Of a stretch of DNA of 41,330 bases, positions 1 through 8,338 are shown in pieces. The stretch is from a filamentous cyanobacterium CCT1 (lineage in GTDB: Bacteria; Cyanobacteriota; Cyanobacteriia; Phormidesmidales; Phormidesmidaceae), in the NCBI GenBank assembly GCA_003017855.1, contig PYER01000026.1:1-41330 (forward strand), in the 5' to 3' direction. The translations under genes and the position numbers were made by a program. Each line of letters starts with the position of its first letter. Position 1 is the stretch's first letter. A model generated the notes under the pieces. It made no database searches. It saw nothing but the letters and a program-made list of their open reading frames with translations, and was not told the origin of the DNA.

Positions 1-89
1 CCCGGTCGCGCCAAAGGAACGCGGCTGACCCAGCGCGCTCCCTGTCCTATCGTCAAATTCCATCCCTCCAAAAAGCGCTGCCGCTGTAA

Positions 90-175
90 GGACTTGCAAG
101 ACGCCGCTTAGCTCCCTCGCTTTGACCTGAAAGCCCACCGAAATCTTCCGTGGGCTGGCGGCGTTTGTCCAAAGT
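90..175. repeat. Long imperfect hairpin upstream of an AT-rich gene
   Basis: Nested inverted repeats: ACGCCGC (101-107) pairs with GCGGCGT (158-164), and inside it AGCCCAC (132-138) pairs with GTGGGCT (150-156). The outer arm continues imperfectly (GGACTTG near 90-96 against TCCAAAGTC near 168-176). The element ends about 10 bases before the AT-rich gene at 186. It could be a cruciform, a transcription-attenuating hairpin or the end of a small mobile element. I found no integron-type GTTRRRY core. Confidence 0.5.
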
Positions 176-185
176 CAAGTAAAAC

Positions 186-656
186 ATGATTGATTTGTGG
201 CCAAATAACCTAGATATTCCAACTTCAAAACCACCTGTGACAATCTTAAGAGAACAGGCTGCTTTTCTAGGGCAAAAAACCGACAATATTGTCCAAGCTA
301 AAGTTAGAAATACAACACAGCAGGGTGGAGTAACTTTTGAATACCAACTTTTTCTGCAATCTGATGCCATCGGATATTCATATAGAATTTTAGCGATAGT
401 TTATACAATTGAATTCTATCCCGTTGCTTTTATTCTTGATACAGATATTCAGGAGGAACTATCAAACAAAAAAATATTGAAAAAATATGAAGTGACCCTT
501 GATGAAAGGATTTCAATTCGCGTTAACTCTGAAGAGGAATTTCTTGGTCTTCTTGCTGAGATCTTAAAAACAGAAAAGATAAGACAAATTATTGTTGCGC
601 TTCTTGCGCAAGCCAGTGATGCAAAATCTATGGCATATGAAGGTATTCCCTTTTAG
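186..656 (+). CDS. Hypothetical protein, AT-rich orphan
   Basis: A 156-residue soluble protein that I do not recognise. It has no signal peptide or membrane segment. The first ~55 residues are polar, residues ~60-95 are beta-like and aromatic-rich (EYQLF, SYRILAIVYTIEFYP), and the C-terminal half is acidic and helical (EEEFLGLLAEILKTEK). The ATG at 186 is the first start after the hairpin at 90-175. Base composition is clearly more AT-rich than all neighbours and the gene has no HIP1 octamers, which suggests recent acquisition. It stands alone, facing a decayed ABC-transporter fragment and a Uma2 gene. It could be a cargo or defence-associated protein, but nothing in the sequence proves it. 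Confidence 0.65.
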   Translation: MIDLWPNNLDIPTSKPPVTILREQAAFLGQKTDNIVQAKVRNTTQQGGVTFEYQLFLQSDAIGYSYRILAIVYTIEFYPVAFILDTDIQEELSNKKILKKYEVTLDERISIRVNSEEEFLGLLAEILKTEKIRQIIVALLAQASDAKSMAYEGIPF

Positions 657-664
657 AACCTGGT

Positions 665-687
665 AGTTTCTCCTACGGGGAGAACTG
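665..687 (+). terminator. Weak stem-loop after the orphan gene
   Basis: AGTTTCTCC and GGAGAACT form a stem with one bulge around a TACGG loop, just downstream of the stop codon of the gene ending at 656. There is no T-run directly after it, so a terminator role is only a possibility. Confidence 0.25.
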
Positions 688-693
688 CCCCAC

Positions 694-858
694 TTAGCAA
701 AAAAAGTCGGCGTAGGCGCTGCGTGTGTGACTTAGCTGTGGTCCCTGACCATAGGCTCGCTGAATGTTGTCGAAGGTCATGACAGCGGCGGGGGTATCGT
801 TGGCCAGCAGGCGGCGGTTGAGCAATAGCAGGCGATCGCAGCAGTGCAGTACATCGCC
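694..858 (-). pseudogene. C-terminal remnant of a metal ABC-transporter ATPase
   Basis: Read on the minus strand, one open frame of 54 codons ends at the TAA at 694-696. It contains CDRLLLLNRRLLA followed by MTFDNIQRAYG. This matches the end of the manganese/zinc family of ABC ATP-binding subunits (MntA/ZnuC type): the region after the H-loop with 'cD.v.lLnr.via.G.p.evlt.enl..aYg'. The Walker A, signature and Walker B segments are absent, and an in-frame TAG (859-861) lies directly upstream. This is therefore a decayed tail rather than a gene. No other transporter subunit is nearby. Confidence 0.55.
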
Positions 859-933
859 CTATTCACCTGGGGCAGCCGAAGCCCTTCAGAGCGACGAAGC
901 GCTGTTAGAGTAAAGGTCTCGGCAAGAAAAATC

Positions 934-1566
934 CTAGGCACCTTGCTGACGAATCCACTGCCGCAGCGACTTCACCACGGCGTTGTCGTCTTCCCCAGGA
1001 GTCATCTGCAAAAATGTCATCAGCATTCGCGATGACACTCGGGGAAACGTAGGGCTAAACTCGCGTTCTACGTACTGCCCAGCAACAAACGCATAAAAAA
1101 CCAGTCCTCGCCGCTGGGTATATTGCCACACCTCAGGAATTTGCAGCTGTTGGTAGATCGTAAATCGCAGTTGGGACGAGCTGGTAATGTCTACCTCTAC
1201 AGCGAGGTCAGGGGGTGGGTTGGTGCGCAGATCTAGTTGTAGGGTGCTGATCTGGTCGGCGTTTTGAATGTAGTAGCAGGAGTCAGGTTCGACCCCTTGT
1301 TCCAGCTCTTCTCGCTCTAGAGTGGTGGAGCCGTAGGCTTTGATTTTGAGGTCGAGTTCTTCGGTCAGGGCAGTGATGATGCGGTCTAGCAGTCGATTTA
1401 GCACTTCGTGCAGATCAGAGGGCATGATAATTTCTAGCGTGCCTTGGTCGTAGGCCAGCCGCGCGGCCCGATGGTCGCCCATGTCTTGCAGCAGGGCCTG
1501 GTACGTGCTCCACGACACGCATTGTAGGGTGATGTGCTGGCTAGAAGACTGCAGCAGGGTGGCCAT
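934..1566 (-). CDS. Uma2 family (DUF820) putative restriction-endonuclease-fold protein
   Basis: A 210-residue member of the Uma2/DUF820 family, expanded in cyanobacteria and built on the PD-(D/E)XK nuclease fold. Visible family marks are the strand LEIIMPS followed by a conserved His (DLHEVLNRLL, residues ~47-60), the GVEPDSCYYI segment (~90-100) and PPDLAVEVDITSSS (~116-130), which carries the acidic active-site residues, followed by a Tyr-rich region (EVWQYTQRRG). Length is normal for the family. The biological role of Uma2 proteins is unproven. The gene is monocistronic, and the ATG at 1566 gives the standard N-terminus. Confidence 0.85.
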   Translation of the reverse strand: MATLLQSSSQHITLQCVSWSTYQALLQDMGDHRAARLAYDQGTLEIIMPSDLHEVLNRLLDRIITALTEELDLKIKAYGSTTLEREELEQGVEPDSCYYIQNADQISTLQLDLRTNPPPDLAVEVDITSSSQLRFTIYQQLQIPEVWQYTQRRGLVFYAFVAGQYVEREFSPTFPRVSSRMLMTFLQMTPGEDDNAVVKSLRQWIRQQGA

Positions 1567-1707
1567 GGCCTTACTCTGAGTCCGTTTGTTTCAACTGTAG
1601 CGGAGTTTTCTCGCGACGCTAATTCAAGATTTACAACGTTGGCCAATTCGCTTAGGACAATACCCAGCTGTGACAGGGAATGGACAATGTTAGCTGATCT
1701 TTATCAA

Positions 1708-2400
1708 TTACTCTTCAGTCGGTGGTGTTGGCAAAACCACAAGTTCGCCAATATCAACAGTTGGTGGTTGCGAGAGCGCAAAGAGCACCGTTCGAGCTAC
1801 ATCGTCGGGCCGTAGAGCATCGGGCTTTGGGTCATCAAAGAATGGTGTGTCCACCATCCCCGGCTCGATCAGAGTGACACGCACCCCTGTGCCTCGCATC
1901 TCTTCTCGCAGGTTATAGCCGATCGCTGAAACGGCCCATTTTGAGACCGAATACATCGATCCTTTCAGCGTTTTACGCCCTGCGATCGAGCCAGTGATAA
2001 TGACATGACCTTTGGTTTTCTTTAGTTCTCCCAGGCTGGCCCGCAGCGTGTAGGCGACGCCCAAAATATTGGTATTGACGATGCGCTGCCAAGACTCAAC
2101 CGGAGCCCCCGAAAACCCACCCGGCTCACCGCCACAGCCTGCATTGGCAAACACGGCATCTAGACTGCCAAACGCCTCTACGGCATTGGCGACCAGCTTT
2201 TCTTGAGCCGCGTAATCCGTGACGTCACAGGCAAACGTCCGCACGTTGTCGGTACCCAGTTCTTTCGCCAATTTATCCAGCTTCTCAGTCGAGCGGGCGG
2301 CCAAGACAAGGTTGAAGTTTTGCGCTGCCGCCTGCCGGGCCGTAGCGGCACCGATGCCTGAGGATGCGCCGGTAATCAGCAGGGTTTTAGAATTTGACAC
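1708..2400 (-). CDS. SDR family NAD(P)-dependent oxidoreductase
   Basis: A 230-residue classical short-chain dehydrogenase. The nucleotide-binding motif TGASSGIG sits at residues 10-17, the NAG motif near residue 87 (FANAGCGG), the catalytic Ser in IITGSIAG and the catalytic YxxxK in YSVSK near 149-153. It is followed by EPGMVDTPF, typical of the clan. An Arg just before the adenosine pocket (AARSTEKL) favours NADP(H). The substrate cannot be told from sequence; the closest style is the YdfG-like serine/3-hydroxy-acid dehydrogenases. It stands alone between the Uma2 gene and the propeller protein, on the same strand as both. Confidence 0.9.
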   Translation of the reverse strand: MSNSKTLLITGASSGIGAATARQAAAQNFNLVLAARSTEKLDKLAKELGTDNVRTFACDVTDYAAQEKLVANAVEAFGSLDAVFANAGCGGEPGGFSGAPVESWQRIVNTNILGVAYTLRASLGELKKTKGHVIITGSIAGRKTLKGSMYSVSKWAVSAIGYNLREEMRGTGVRVTLIEPGMVDTPFFDDPKPDALRPDDVARTVLFALSQPPTVDIGELVVLPTPPTEE

Positions 2401-2513
2401 GTTGAGCCTCTCAATCGACTACAGGTCTCCACAGTAATCTTGCCACAGGCGCCCATGGGGCAAGGGCGGTTAGTTGCCCAATAGGCGCTAATTGAGCTAC
2501 ATCGAGACAAGGT

Positions 2514-3959
2514 CTAGGCAACCACTGGTTCAAGCGACTTGATCGTTACGACTAAGTCGTTGAAATCATTGTCAGTCAGGTCTTCAAAACTCCAGGTGTT
2601 ACCCTCACGCTTGACCCGCACGTTGCCCAGGGCAGCATCGTCGATGGTTGCCAGGTTAGTCGAGCTACCGTTGATAAGCAGCGCTGGTGCATAGAATACG
2701 CCCCCAGGCAGGGTGAAGTCGCTATCAACCGTAGTATTGTTCTTCACAAACAGCTGGCCATCGAGCAGGTGAGCAGCAACAGCGTTCTCATAGCCCACTT
2801 CACCGGGTAATAAACCGTCTACGGCTCCTGTAGCATCGGTTTCATAGAACTTCAAGATATTGTTGAAGTTGGCTTCGCGGGAAGCCGTAACGTTGATTAG
2901 AACGTCACTGTCAAACCCGGTCAGGTCAATCAGTTCTGGCGCAATAATCACGTCAGGCGTATTGTCTAAAAATGTGATGCCAATGGGGCGATTGAGTGAG
3001 GGCGTAACGGGTACTAGCAGCTCAAAGGGCGATTTCGGTGTGCCGTGGTCTTCTCCAAATAGCAAAACAGCACCTTCTTCGGTTGAAACGTCAAAGCCAA
3101 CCGTTAGCAAATCTCCTTTAGACGAAAAATCGAGGTTGCCGATGAAGTTATTACTGGGGGGCTCGTCGGTCGTGAAGTTTGTACTCAGACGCTCGATTAA
3201 GTCGCCTGTTTTAACATCAAAGCGCAGTATATCCCCAGCAAAGTCACTGACATATAGGTCGCCATCGATTGGCCCCACTTCCAAGCCCAACAAACTAACA
3301 AAGCCAAAGCTCTCTGGAGATGGATCGGGTGTCGCAAATACAGCGGGTGTCGTATCTGCTTCCAGGCTGTCATAGCGCAGGATTTGACTCGGCAGTCCAG
3401 CATCAAACGATGGAAAAATATCTCCAGTAATGGGATTTTCAGTTGCAATGCTGCCTTGGGTGGTAACGTACAAGCTACCGTTGACAAAAAGCAAGCCGTT
3501 GGGACCATTTAATCCGCCTGATCGGCCATTGCCTTTGGAATACACATCAATGAATGCTCCCGTTTTGCCGTTGTAACGGAGAATCTGATCGCTCAGGAAG
3601 CTGGCTACATATAGATTTCCATCTGGGCCAAAAGCAAGCTCATAGGGGCGAATGAGTCCCCCAGTTTCATCAATTTCAGTGGCAGGGTCGTCACTGACAA
3701 AAGCATCGATAAATTCTCCAGTTGTCCCATCAAATCGCAGGACAGAAGAGGTTCCAGAGGTTTTGCCATTGGTAACGTACAAATCTTTTAGGCGATCGCC
3801 ATTGGCATCGGGCCCAAAGAGCAAAGTGTCGGGATCATCTAGCAGATCACTCTCCGCAGCAATAAAATCGCCTAAAAGTTCCCCAGAAGAAAAATCGAAC
3901 AAAGAGACATTATTTCCCCTCGTATTGCCAACCAAGAAAAAGTTATCTGCTTTTGACAT
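2514..3959 (-). CDS. NHL/SMP-30-like beta-propeller protein with C-terminal DUF4114 domain
   Basis: 481 residues. The first ~330 contain repeated blades with the pattern 'LYV...ILRYDGKTGAFID' (for example near residues 65-95, 115-140 and 235-255), as in NHL or SMP-30/gluconolactonase-like propellers. Residues ~380-481 form a DUF4114-type domain ending in FEDLTDNDFNDLVVTI, an acidic, probably calcium-binding signature. There is no N-terminal signal peptide, no PEP-CTERM and no membrane helix. DUF4114 proteins are often large surface or exported proteins, so a signal-less route such as type I secretion is possible, but no secretion genes are nearby. The start at 3959 begins MSKADNFFLVGN. The ligand is unknown. 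Confidence 0.75.
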   Translation of the reverse strand: MSKADNFFLVGNTRGNNVSLFDFSSGELLGDFIAAESDLLDDPDTLLFGPDANGDRLKDLYVTNGKTSGTSSVLRFDGTTGEFIDAFVSDDPATEIDETGGLIRPYELAFGPDGNLYVASFLSDQILRYNGKTGAFIDVYSKGNGRSGGLNGPNGLLFVNGSLYVTTQGSIATENPITGDIFPSFDAGLPSQILRYDSLEADTTPAVFATPDPSPESFGFVSLLGLEVGPIDGDLYVSDFAGDILRFDVKTGDLIERLSTNFTTDEPPSNNFIGNLDFSSKGDLLTVGFDVSTEEGAVLLFGEDHGTPKSPFELLVPVTPSLNRPIGITFLDNTPDVIIAPELIDLTGFDSDVLINVTASREANFNNILKFYETDATGAVDGLLPGEVGYENAVAAHLLDGQLFVKNNTTVDSDFTLPGGVFYAPALLINGSSTNLATIDDAALGNVRVKREGNTWSFEDLTDNDFNDLVVTIKSLEPVVA

Positions 3960-4158
3960 TAGCGCACATCCTGTAGTTGACTGGTGCTTGATGAATACCT
4001 CGACTGGCCATGACTGCCGTGTCTAATGCATAATGGCAGCCGGTTGAATGTCCATACATTTCATCAAGATGCACCGAGATTGTAGCGGTTTTTATAACTA
4101 TAGGAAACACCAAAAGTCCTAAAATTTTTCTTAATAATTATGGCGTCCTAGCCAGTCT

Positions 4159-5583
4159 TTAAGCATGGATCATTTCTGCGTCTGCTAGGGGCAAGCACAC
4201 GGCAAAGCAGGTGTGGCCCGGTGCCGTGTCCAGACCAATCGTGCCGTGGTGGCGATTCTCCACAATGCGAAGCACCGTTTCGAGGCCGAGGCCCGAGCCT
4301 TTGCCTACCCCTTTGGTGGTAAAAAACGGCTCGTAAATACGCGATTTGATTTCCGGCGGAATGCCCGGCCCGGTGTCGATAATTTCTACCCGAGCGCTGC
4401 CCTGGAACTGGCAGGTGCGCAGGGTGAGGGTGCCGCTGTCGCCCATCGCGTCGATCGCATTGTCAATCAAATTCGTCCACACCTGGTTGAGCTCGCTGCC
4501 GTGGGCCATGAGCTTGGGCAGCGTAGTATCGTAGTGGCGCTCAACCTTGATGCCCTGCTTGAGCTTGAAAGCAAACAGCCGCAGGGTGTCTTCCAGCCCC
4601 TGGTGCAGGTCGACCATCTGCTGCGCGCCCTGATCCATGTAGCTGTACGACTTCATCGATTTGACCAGGGTGGCAATGCGCTCGGCCCCCGACTGGCCGC
4701 TCTGAACCATCGACATCATTTCAAAGGAGAGGGCCAGCCAGCGAATGCCCATGTCGCGCAGCTGGGTGGGGTTGTCGCGCCAGGAGGCCGTCAGCTTCTC
4801 CAGGGTGGGGATGTCGATCCCCGCCAGGGCCAGGGGTTCGGCCAGCTTCCAGGCCTGGGCCACGCCGTAGTCTTCGAGCCAGTCGAGCAGTTCGTCTTCG
4901 CGATCGCTCATCGTCACCGCATCGGCCCCGCCCTTGAGAATGGTGTCGTAGCCGGCGTCGCGCACCGACTGCCACCGCTGGGTATCGGCTTCGTCGGGCT
5001 GCTGCTGGCCGTAGAGCATGTTCATTTTCTCCAGCTCGCGAATGGCGGGCACCACTTCGCTCAGCGATCGCACCAGCGCCGCCGCAGGGTTATTCAACTC
5101 GTGGGCCAACCCCGCCGAGAGCGTGCCCAGGGCCGCCATTTTTTCACGCCCGCGCAGAAACGACTCCAGCCCCCGCACCCGCTGCTGCATCAGGCGAAAG
5201 ACCTGGCGCTCAAACTCGCGGCACTCGTGCAGCAGGGTGAGAAAGTCGGCCCCGGCAATGCTGTGGATTTCGCAATCCGACATCGCCTGTATTGTCACCG
5301 GGGCGGGCTCATCCGTCAGCACCGGAATTTCGCCAATGTAGCCGGGGCCGTCGTGCTGGCCGATGGGCATGGCCAGCCCCTCGCTCTGGCGGGTAATGCC
5401 CAGGCGACCGGAGGCGATGACGTAGATGGTGGTGGTCAGGTCGCCTTCTTTGACCAGGTAGTCGCCCTTGGAGAGCTGCAGGGAGGTGGCGCGATCGCAC
5501 ACCCACTCCAGCCGCTCCTGGGGCAGGTGGTTAAAGGGCGCGATCGCCCGCAAGTGTTCCATACACAGCGCTGAAGCACTCAT
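4159..5583 (-). CDS. Sensor histidine kinase with N-terminal cyclic-nucleotide-binding domain
   Basis: 474 residues. Residues ~10-130 are a cNMP-binding/CRP-like domain (GDYLVKEGD, PGYIGEIPVLTDEPAPVTIQA). The H-box SAGLAHELNNP puts the phospho-accepting His at 161. A helical segment follows, then the HATPase_c domain with N-box NLIDNAIDAMGD, G1 DTGPGIPP, the F-box PFFTTK and G2 GSGLGL. There is no transmembrane segment, so it is cytosolic. Its ATG overlaps the TGA of the upstream response-regulator gene by four bases (ATGA), so the two are translationally coupled and form a cognate pair. The cNMP domain suggests control by a cyclic nucleotide or redox/ligand input; the ligand is not known. 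Confidence 0.92.
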   Translation of the reverse strand: MSASALCMEHLRAIAPFNHLPQERLEWVCDRATSLQLSKGDYLVKEGDLTTTIYVIASGRLGITRQSEGLAMPIGQHDGPGYIGEIPVLTDEPAPVTIQAMSDCEIHSIAGADFLTLLHECREFERQVFRLMQQRVRGLESFLRGREKMAALGTLSAGLAHELNNPAAALVRSLSEVVPAIRELEKMNMLYGQQQPDEADTQRWQSVRDAGYDTILKGGADAVTMSDREDELLDWLEDYGVAQAWKLAEPLALAGIDIPTLEKLTASWRDNPTQLRDMGIRWLALSFEMMSMVQSGQSGAERIATLVKSMKSYSYMDQGAQQMVDLHQGLEDTLRLFAFKLKQGIKVERHYDTTLPKLMAHGSELNQVWTNLIDNAIDAMGDSGTLTLRTCQFQGSARVEIIDTGPGIPPEIKSRIYEPFFTTKGVGKGSGLGLETVLRIVENRHHGTIGLDTAPGHTCFAVCLPLADAEMIHA

Positions 5584-7253
5584 CGCACCGCCCCCAAATA
5601 CTGGTGCACAAACTGCACGCAGATCGACCCTTCGCCCACGCCCGAGGCCACCCGCTTGATCGAGCCGTGGCGCACGTCGCCCACCGCAAACACGCCCGGC
5701 AGGCTGGTTTCAAGCAAAAACGGGGGGCGATCGCGCGACCACACCTGGTGGGGCGGAATATCAGCGGTTTGCAAATCTGGCCCGGTGAGAATGTAGCCCC
5801 GACCGTCCCGCTGCACCAAATCCTCTAGCCAGCCGGTGTGGGGAATAGCGCCAATAAAGATGAATAGCGACTGGGCGGGCACGGTTTCGGTAACCCCGGT
5901 GACGGCGTTTTGCAGCACCAGCGCCTCTAGCTGCGTACCTCCCTTGGCTTCGATCACGCTGGTGTGAGTCTGCACCGTGATGTTCGGCATTGCCGCGATT
6001 TGGTCGATCAGGTACTGCGACATGCTCTTAGTCAGCGAATCGCCCCGCACCAGCATCGTCACCGATTTGGCATACTTGGCAAAGTTCATTGCCGCTTGCC
6101 CCGCGGAGTTGGCCCCACCAATCAAATACACATCCTCTCCTTCGCAGGCTAGGGCTTCGGTCTGGGCCGCACCGTAGTAGACCCCGGCCCCGGTAAACTG
6201 TTCCAGACCGGGAGTGTCGAGCCGTCGCCACGACACCCCCAGGGCCAAGATCACCGCCTGAGTGCTGATTTCGCTGCCGTCGCTGAGGGTCAGCAGCCGA
6301 TAGTCGTTGGCGGTTCGCAGGCTCTGCACTGACTGAGGTGTGAGAATTTCGACCCCAAATCGGCGGGCCTGAGTGACGGCGCGGCGAGCCAGGTCGCTGC
6401 CGCTCAGCCCGACCGGAAAGCCCAGGTAGTTCTCAATCCGGGAGCTGGTGCCCGCCTGGCCACCGGGGGCCTCGCGCTCAATCAGCACCGTGTGTAGCCC
6501 TTCGGACGCGCCGTAGACTGCCGCCGCTAGCCCAGCGGGTCCGCCCCCCACAATTACCAGGTCGTAGAAGGGTTTCGCTGCCGTAGTCTGGAGGCCAATG
6601 CGGTTAGCCAGCTCGGCGGTGCTGGGCTGGCGCAGGGGCTCGCCCTCGGGAAACAGCACCAGGGGCAGCTTGGCCCCATTTACAGAATCGGTGACGCAGC
6701 CCGCCAGGGTGCGGGCCTCCTCGCTACGCTCCACGTCCAGCCAGCGGTAGGGGATCTGGTTGCGGGCCAAAAAGTCTTTGATCTCGTGGCTGTGTGGATT
6801 CCAGCGATCGCCCACCACCCGAATGCCCTCGAAAGGGGGATGAAAATGGGCCTGCCAGTCGGCCAGCAAATCGTCCACCACCGGGTATAGCTTCTCCGCT
6901 GGCGGGTCCCAGGGCTTGAGCAGGTAGTAGTCGAGGCTGATGGCGTTAATGGCGCGAATGGCGGCATCGGTGTCGCTGTAGGCGGTGAGCAAGGCCCGTT
7001 TGGCGTCGGGCGCTAAGCGCACGGCCTGCTCCAGAAACTCTACCCCGCTCATTTCGGGCATGCGCTGATCGACCAGCAGCAGAGCTACGGGGTCTTGTCG
7101 CACGGTGATTTGCTGCAGGGCTTCGAGGGCCGCCGCCCCAGAACTGGCCCGCATGACGCGGTAGTGCTCGCCGTACTGCCGCCGCAGGTCGCGGGCGATC
7201 GCCTGTAAGACATCCGGGTCGTCATCGACGGTGAAAATAATTGGCTTGGCCAT
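5580..7253 (-). CDS. Response regulator fused to thioredoxin-reductase-like flavoprotein
   Basis: 557 residues in three parts. Residues 1-125 are a REC receiver with acidic pocket DDD (10-12), phospho-acceptor Asp62 (VDQRMPEMSG) and Lys113 (LLKPWDP). Residues ~143-215 resemble a glutaredoxin/thioredoxin fold, but WNPHSH stands where a CxxC is expected. Residues ~230-557 are a pyridine-nucleotide-disulfide oxidoreductase of the TrxR type: FAD motif GGGPAG (236-241), GGQAGTSSRIENYLGFP, NAD(P) motif IGGANSAGQA and the C-terminal FAVGDVRHG. The redox CxxC normally found before the second dinucleotide motif is replaced by GAAQTEAL, so disulfide-reductase chemistry is unlikely. First gene of a two-gene operon with the histidine kinase. 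Output is presumably a redox or FAD-dependent reaction controlled by phosphorylation. Confidence 0.92.
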   Translation of the reverse strand: MAKPIIFTVDDDPDVLQAIARDLRRQYGEHYRVMRASSGAAALEALQQITVRQDPVALLLVDQRMPEMSGVEFLEQAVRLAPDAKRALLTAYSDTDAAIRAINAISLDYYLLKPWDPPAEKLYPVVDDLLADWQAHFHPPFEGIRVVGDRWNPHSHEIKDFLARNQIPYRWLDVERSEEARTLAGCVTDSVNGAKLPLVLFPEGEPLRQPSTAELANRIGLQTTAAKPFYDLVIVGGGPAGLAAAVYGASEGLHTVLIEREAPGGQAGTSSRIENYLGFPVGLSGSDLARRAVTQARRFGVEILTPQSVQSLRTANDYRLLTLSDGSEISTQAVILALGVSWRRLDTPGLEQFTGAGVYYGAAQTEALACEGEDVYLIGGANSAGQAAMNFAKYAKSVTMLVRGDSLTKSMSQYLIDQIAAMPNITVQTHTSVIEAKGGTQLEALVLQNAVTGVTETVPAQSLFIFIGAIPHTGWLEDLVQRDGRGYILTGPDLQTADIPPHQVWSRDRPPFLLETSLPGVFAVGDVRHGSIKRVASGVGEGSICVQFVHQYLGAVR

Positions 7254-7376
7254 AGCAAAGACCTGAGGGGGGCAATTCGGTCTGGCCCTTGACGGCGAAG
7301 AGATCGTCGAGGGTATTGCCGCTTAGTGTAGCCGACCCCCCTGGCAAAATATGCGTGGGGCGATACCTGCGATCGC

Positions 7377-8021
7377 CTAGCGATCGACCGGGTGCTGGCC
7401 ATAGTAGGGCAGCACAGTAGACCAGTCGGGGCGATCGCCCCTCATCCAGCCCCGGTGCGCCAGATCCAACACCTGCACCACGGTCTCGGCCAGGTCGTCC
7501 CCCGCCGTGACCCGGTTGAGGGCCTCAGGATAGGTGGCCAGCACCGACTCCCAAGCTTCTAAACTCAGCACCTGATCGGCCTGCACGGCGATCAGCCCCT
7601 CCGTCGTCGCTTTGTAAATGGCGGTAAAGAGTTGCCCCCGCTGGGCCTGCATTTCCACGGCAATGGCTGAGTCCACTGGGGATTGTTCCAGCGCCCGCTG
7701 GGCGATCGCCGCTAAACTCGACACCCCAAACAGCGGAATCTCCAGCTGCTGGGCCAGAGTGCGGGCCGTCACCACGCCAATGCGGGTGCCCGTAAACCCA
7801 CCCGGCCCCTGGGCCACCGCCAAAAACGAGAACTCCTGCCATTCGTAAGGAGCCACAAACTCGCTTAGCAGGCTGTGCAGCTGAGTGGACAGATCGCGCC
7901 CCAGCGCCCAGGTTCGATGGCGCGTTTCGCCTTCAAAATCGCTCAGGGCCAGCCCCAGGGCGGGGCCGCAGGTGTGAATCGCTAGGGCTACCATCGGCTC
8001 GGGTTGGGTGTTCAAACTCAT
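7377..8021 (-). CDS. tsaB: tRNA threonylcarbamoyladenosine biosynthesis protein TsaB
   Basis: 214 residues, ASKHA fold. TsaB is the non-catalytic partner of TsaD in making t6A37 in tRNAs that read ANN codons. Visible marks are the first strand VALAIHTCGPALGLAL and the family motif GPGGFTGTRIGV (residues ~73-84). The end is the normal TsaB C-terminus without a RimI fusion. The listed start (MSLNTQPEP) gives a nine-residue extension; the internal ATG at 7994 (MVALAIHT) would match the usual TsaB start. Neither has a clear Shine-Dalgarno sequence. It lies 123 bases upstream of the response-regulator gene on the same strand. Confidence 0.92.
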   Translation of the reverse strand: MSLNTQPEPMVALAIHTCGPALGLALSDFEGETRHRTWALGRDLSTQLHSLLSEFVAPYEWQEFSFLAVAQGPGGFTGTRIGVVTARTLAQQLEIPLFGVSSLAAIAQRALEQSPVDSAIAVEMQAQRGQLFTAIYKATTEGLIAVQADQVLSLEAWESVLATYPEALNRVTAGDDLAETVVQVLDLAHRGWMRGDRPDWSTVLPYYGQHPVDR

Positions 8022-8170
8022 CCAGACTACAGGACAGAACTGACGCCGACCAGCCCGGGTCTGCGATCGCCCTCAGCGACTGGCCGACTGCAGATTTTGA
8101 GCCCGCTATCCTGAATGGTTCGCCAACGCTTGAAGAATGATTAGGCGCAAGCGTGAACCGGAAACAAATC

Positions 8171-8338
8171 ATGAAAAATAAGCTAATTTACCTTGGCCTG
8201 CACGGCCTTTTGGTCGCCCTCTGCTTTGCGGTAGGCGACATATTGGGCTGGCCCTGGTGGCCCAACGCAATAGGCTGGTTGTTTTTGGCTTTTTTGGGCA
8301 ATAAAGGGCTTTGGAATGTGGCCAGAAGTTTTAATTGA
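8171..8338 (+). CDS. Small two-helix membrane protein
   Basis: A 55-residue protein starting MKNKLIYLGLHG. An alternative GTG at 8153 would add six residues. Residues ~4-22 and ~28-45 are hydrophobic and Trp-rich (GWPWWPNAIGWLFLAFLG), giving two short membrane segments. The region is open for its whole length and has cyanobacterial codon use, but I do not recognise a family. It is divergent from tsaB with about 150 bases between the starts. It may be a real small membrane protein; evidence is limited to composition and start context. Confidence 0.5.
   Translation: MKNKLIYLGLHGLLVALCFAVGDILGWPWWPNAIGWLFLAFLGNKGLWNVARSFN

Noticed and set aside
90-175. Integron attC site
   Set aside because: The hairpin lacks the GTTRRRY/RYYYAAC core pair and no integrase is present.
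4213-5574. 453-residue open frame on the plus strand
   Set aside because: Fully antisense to the histidine kinase. Its sequence is low-complexity, His/Gly/Arg/Val-rich and without domains; it arises from GC-rich codon structure.
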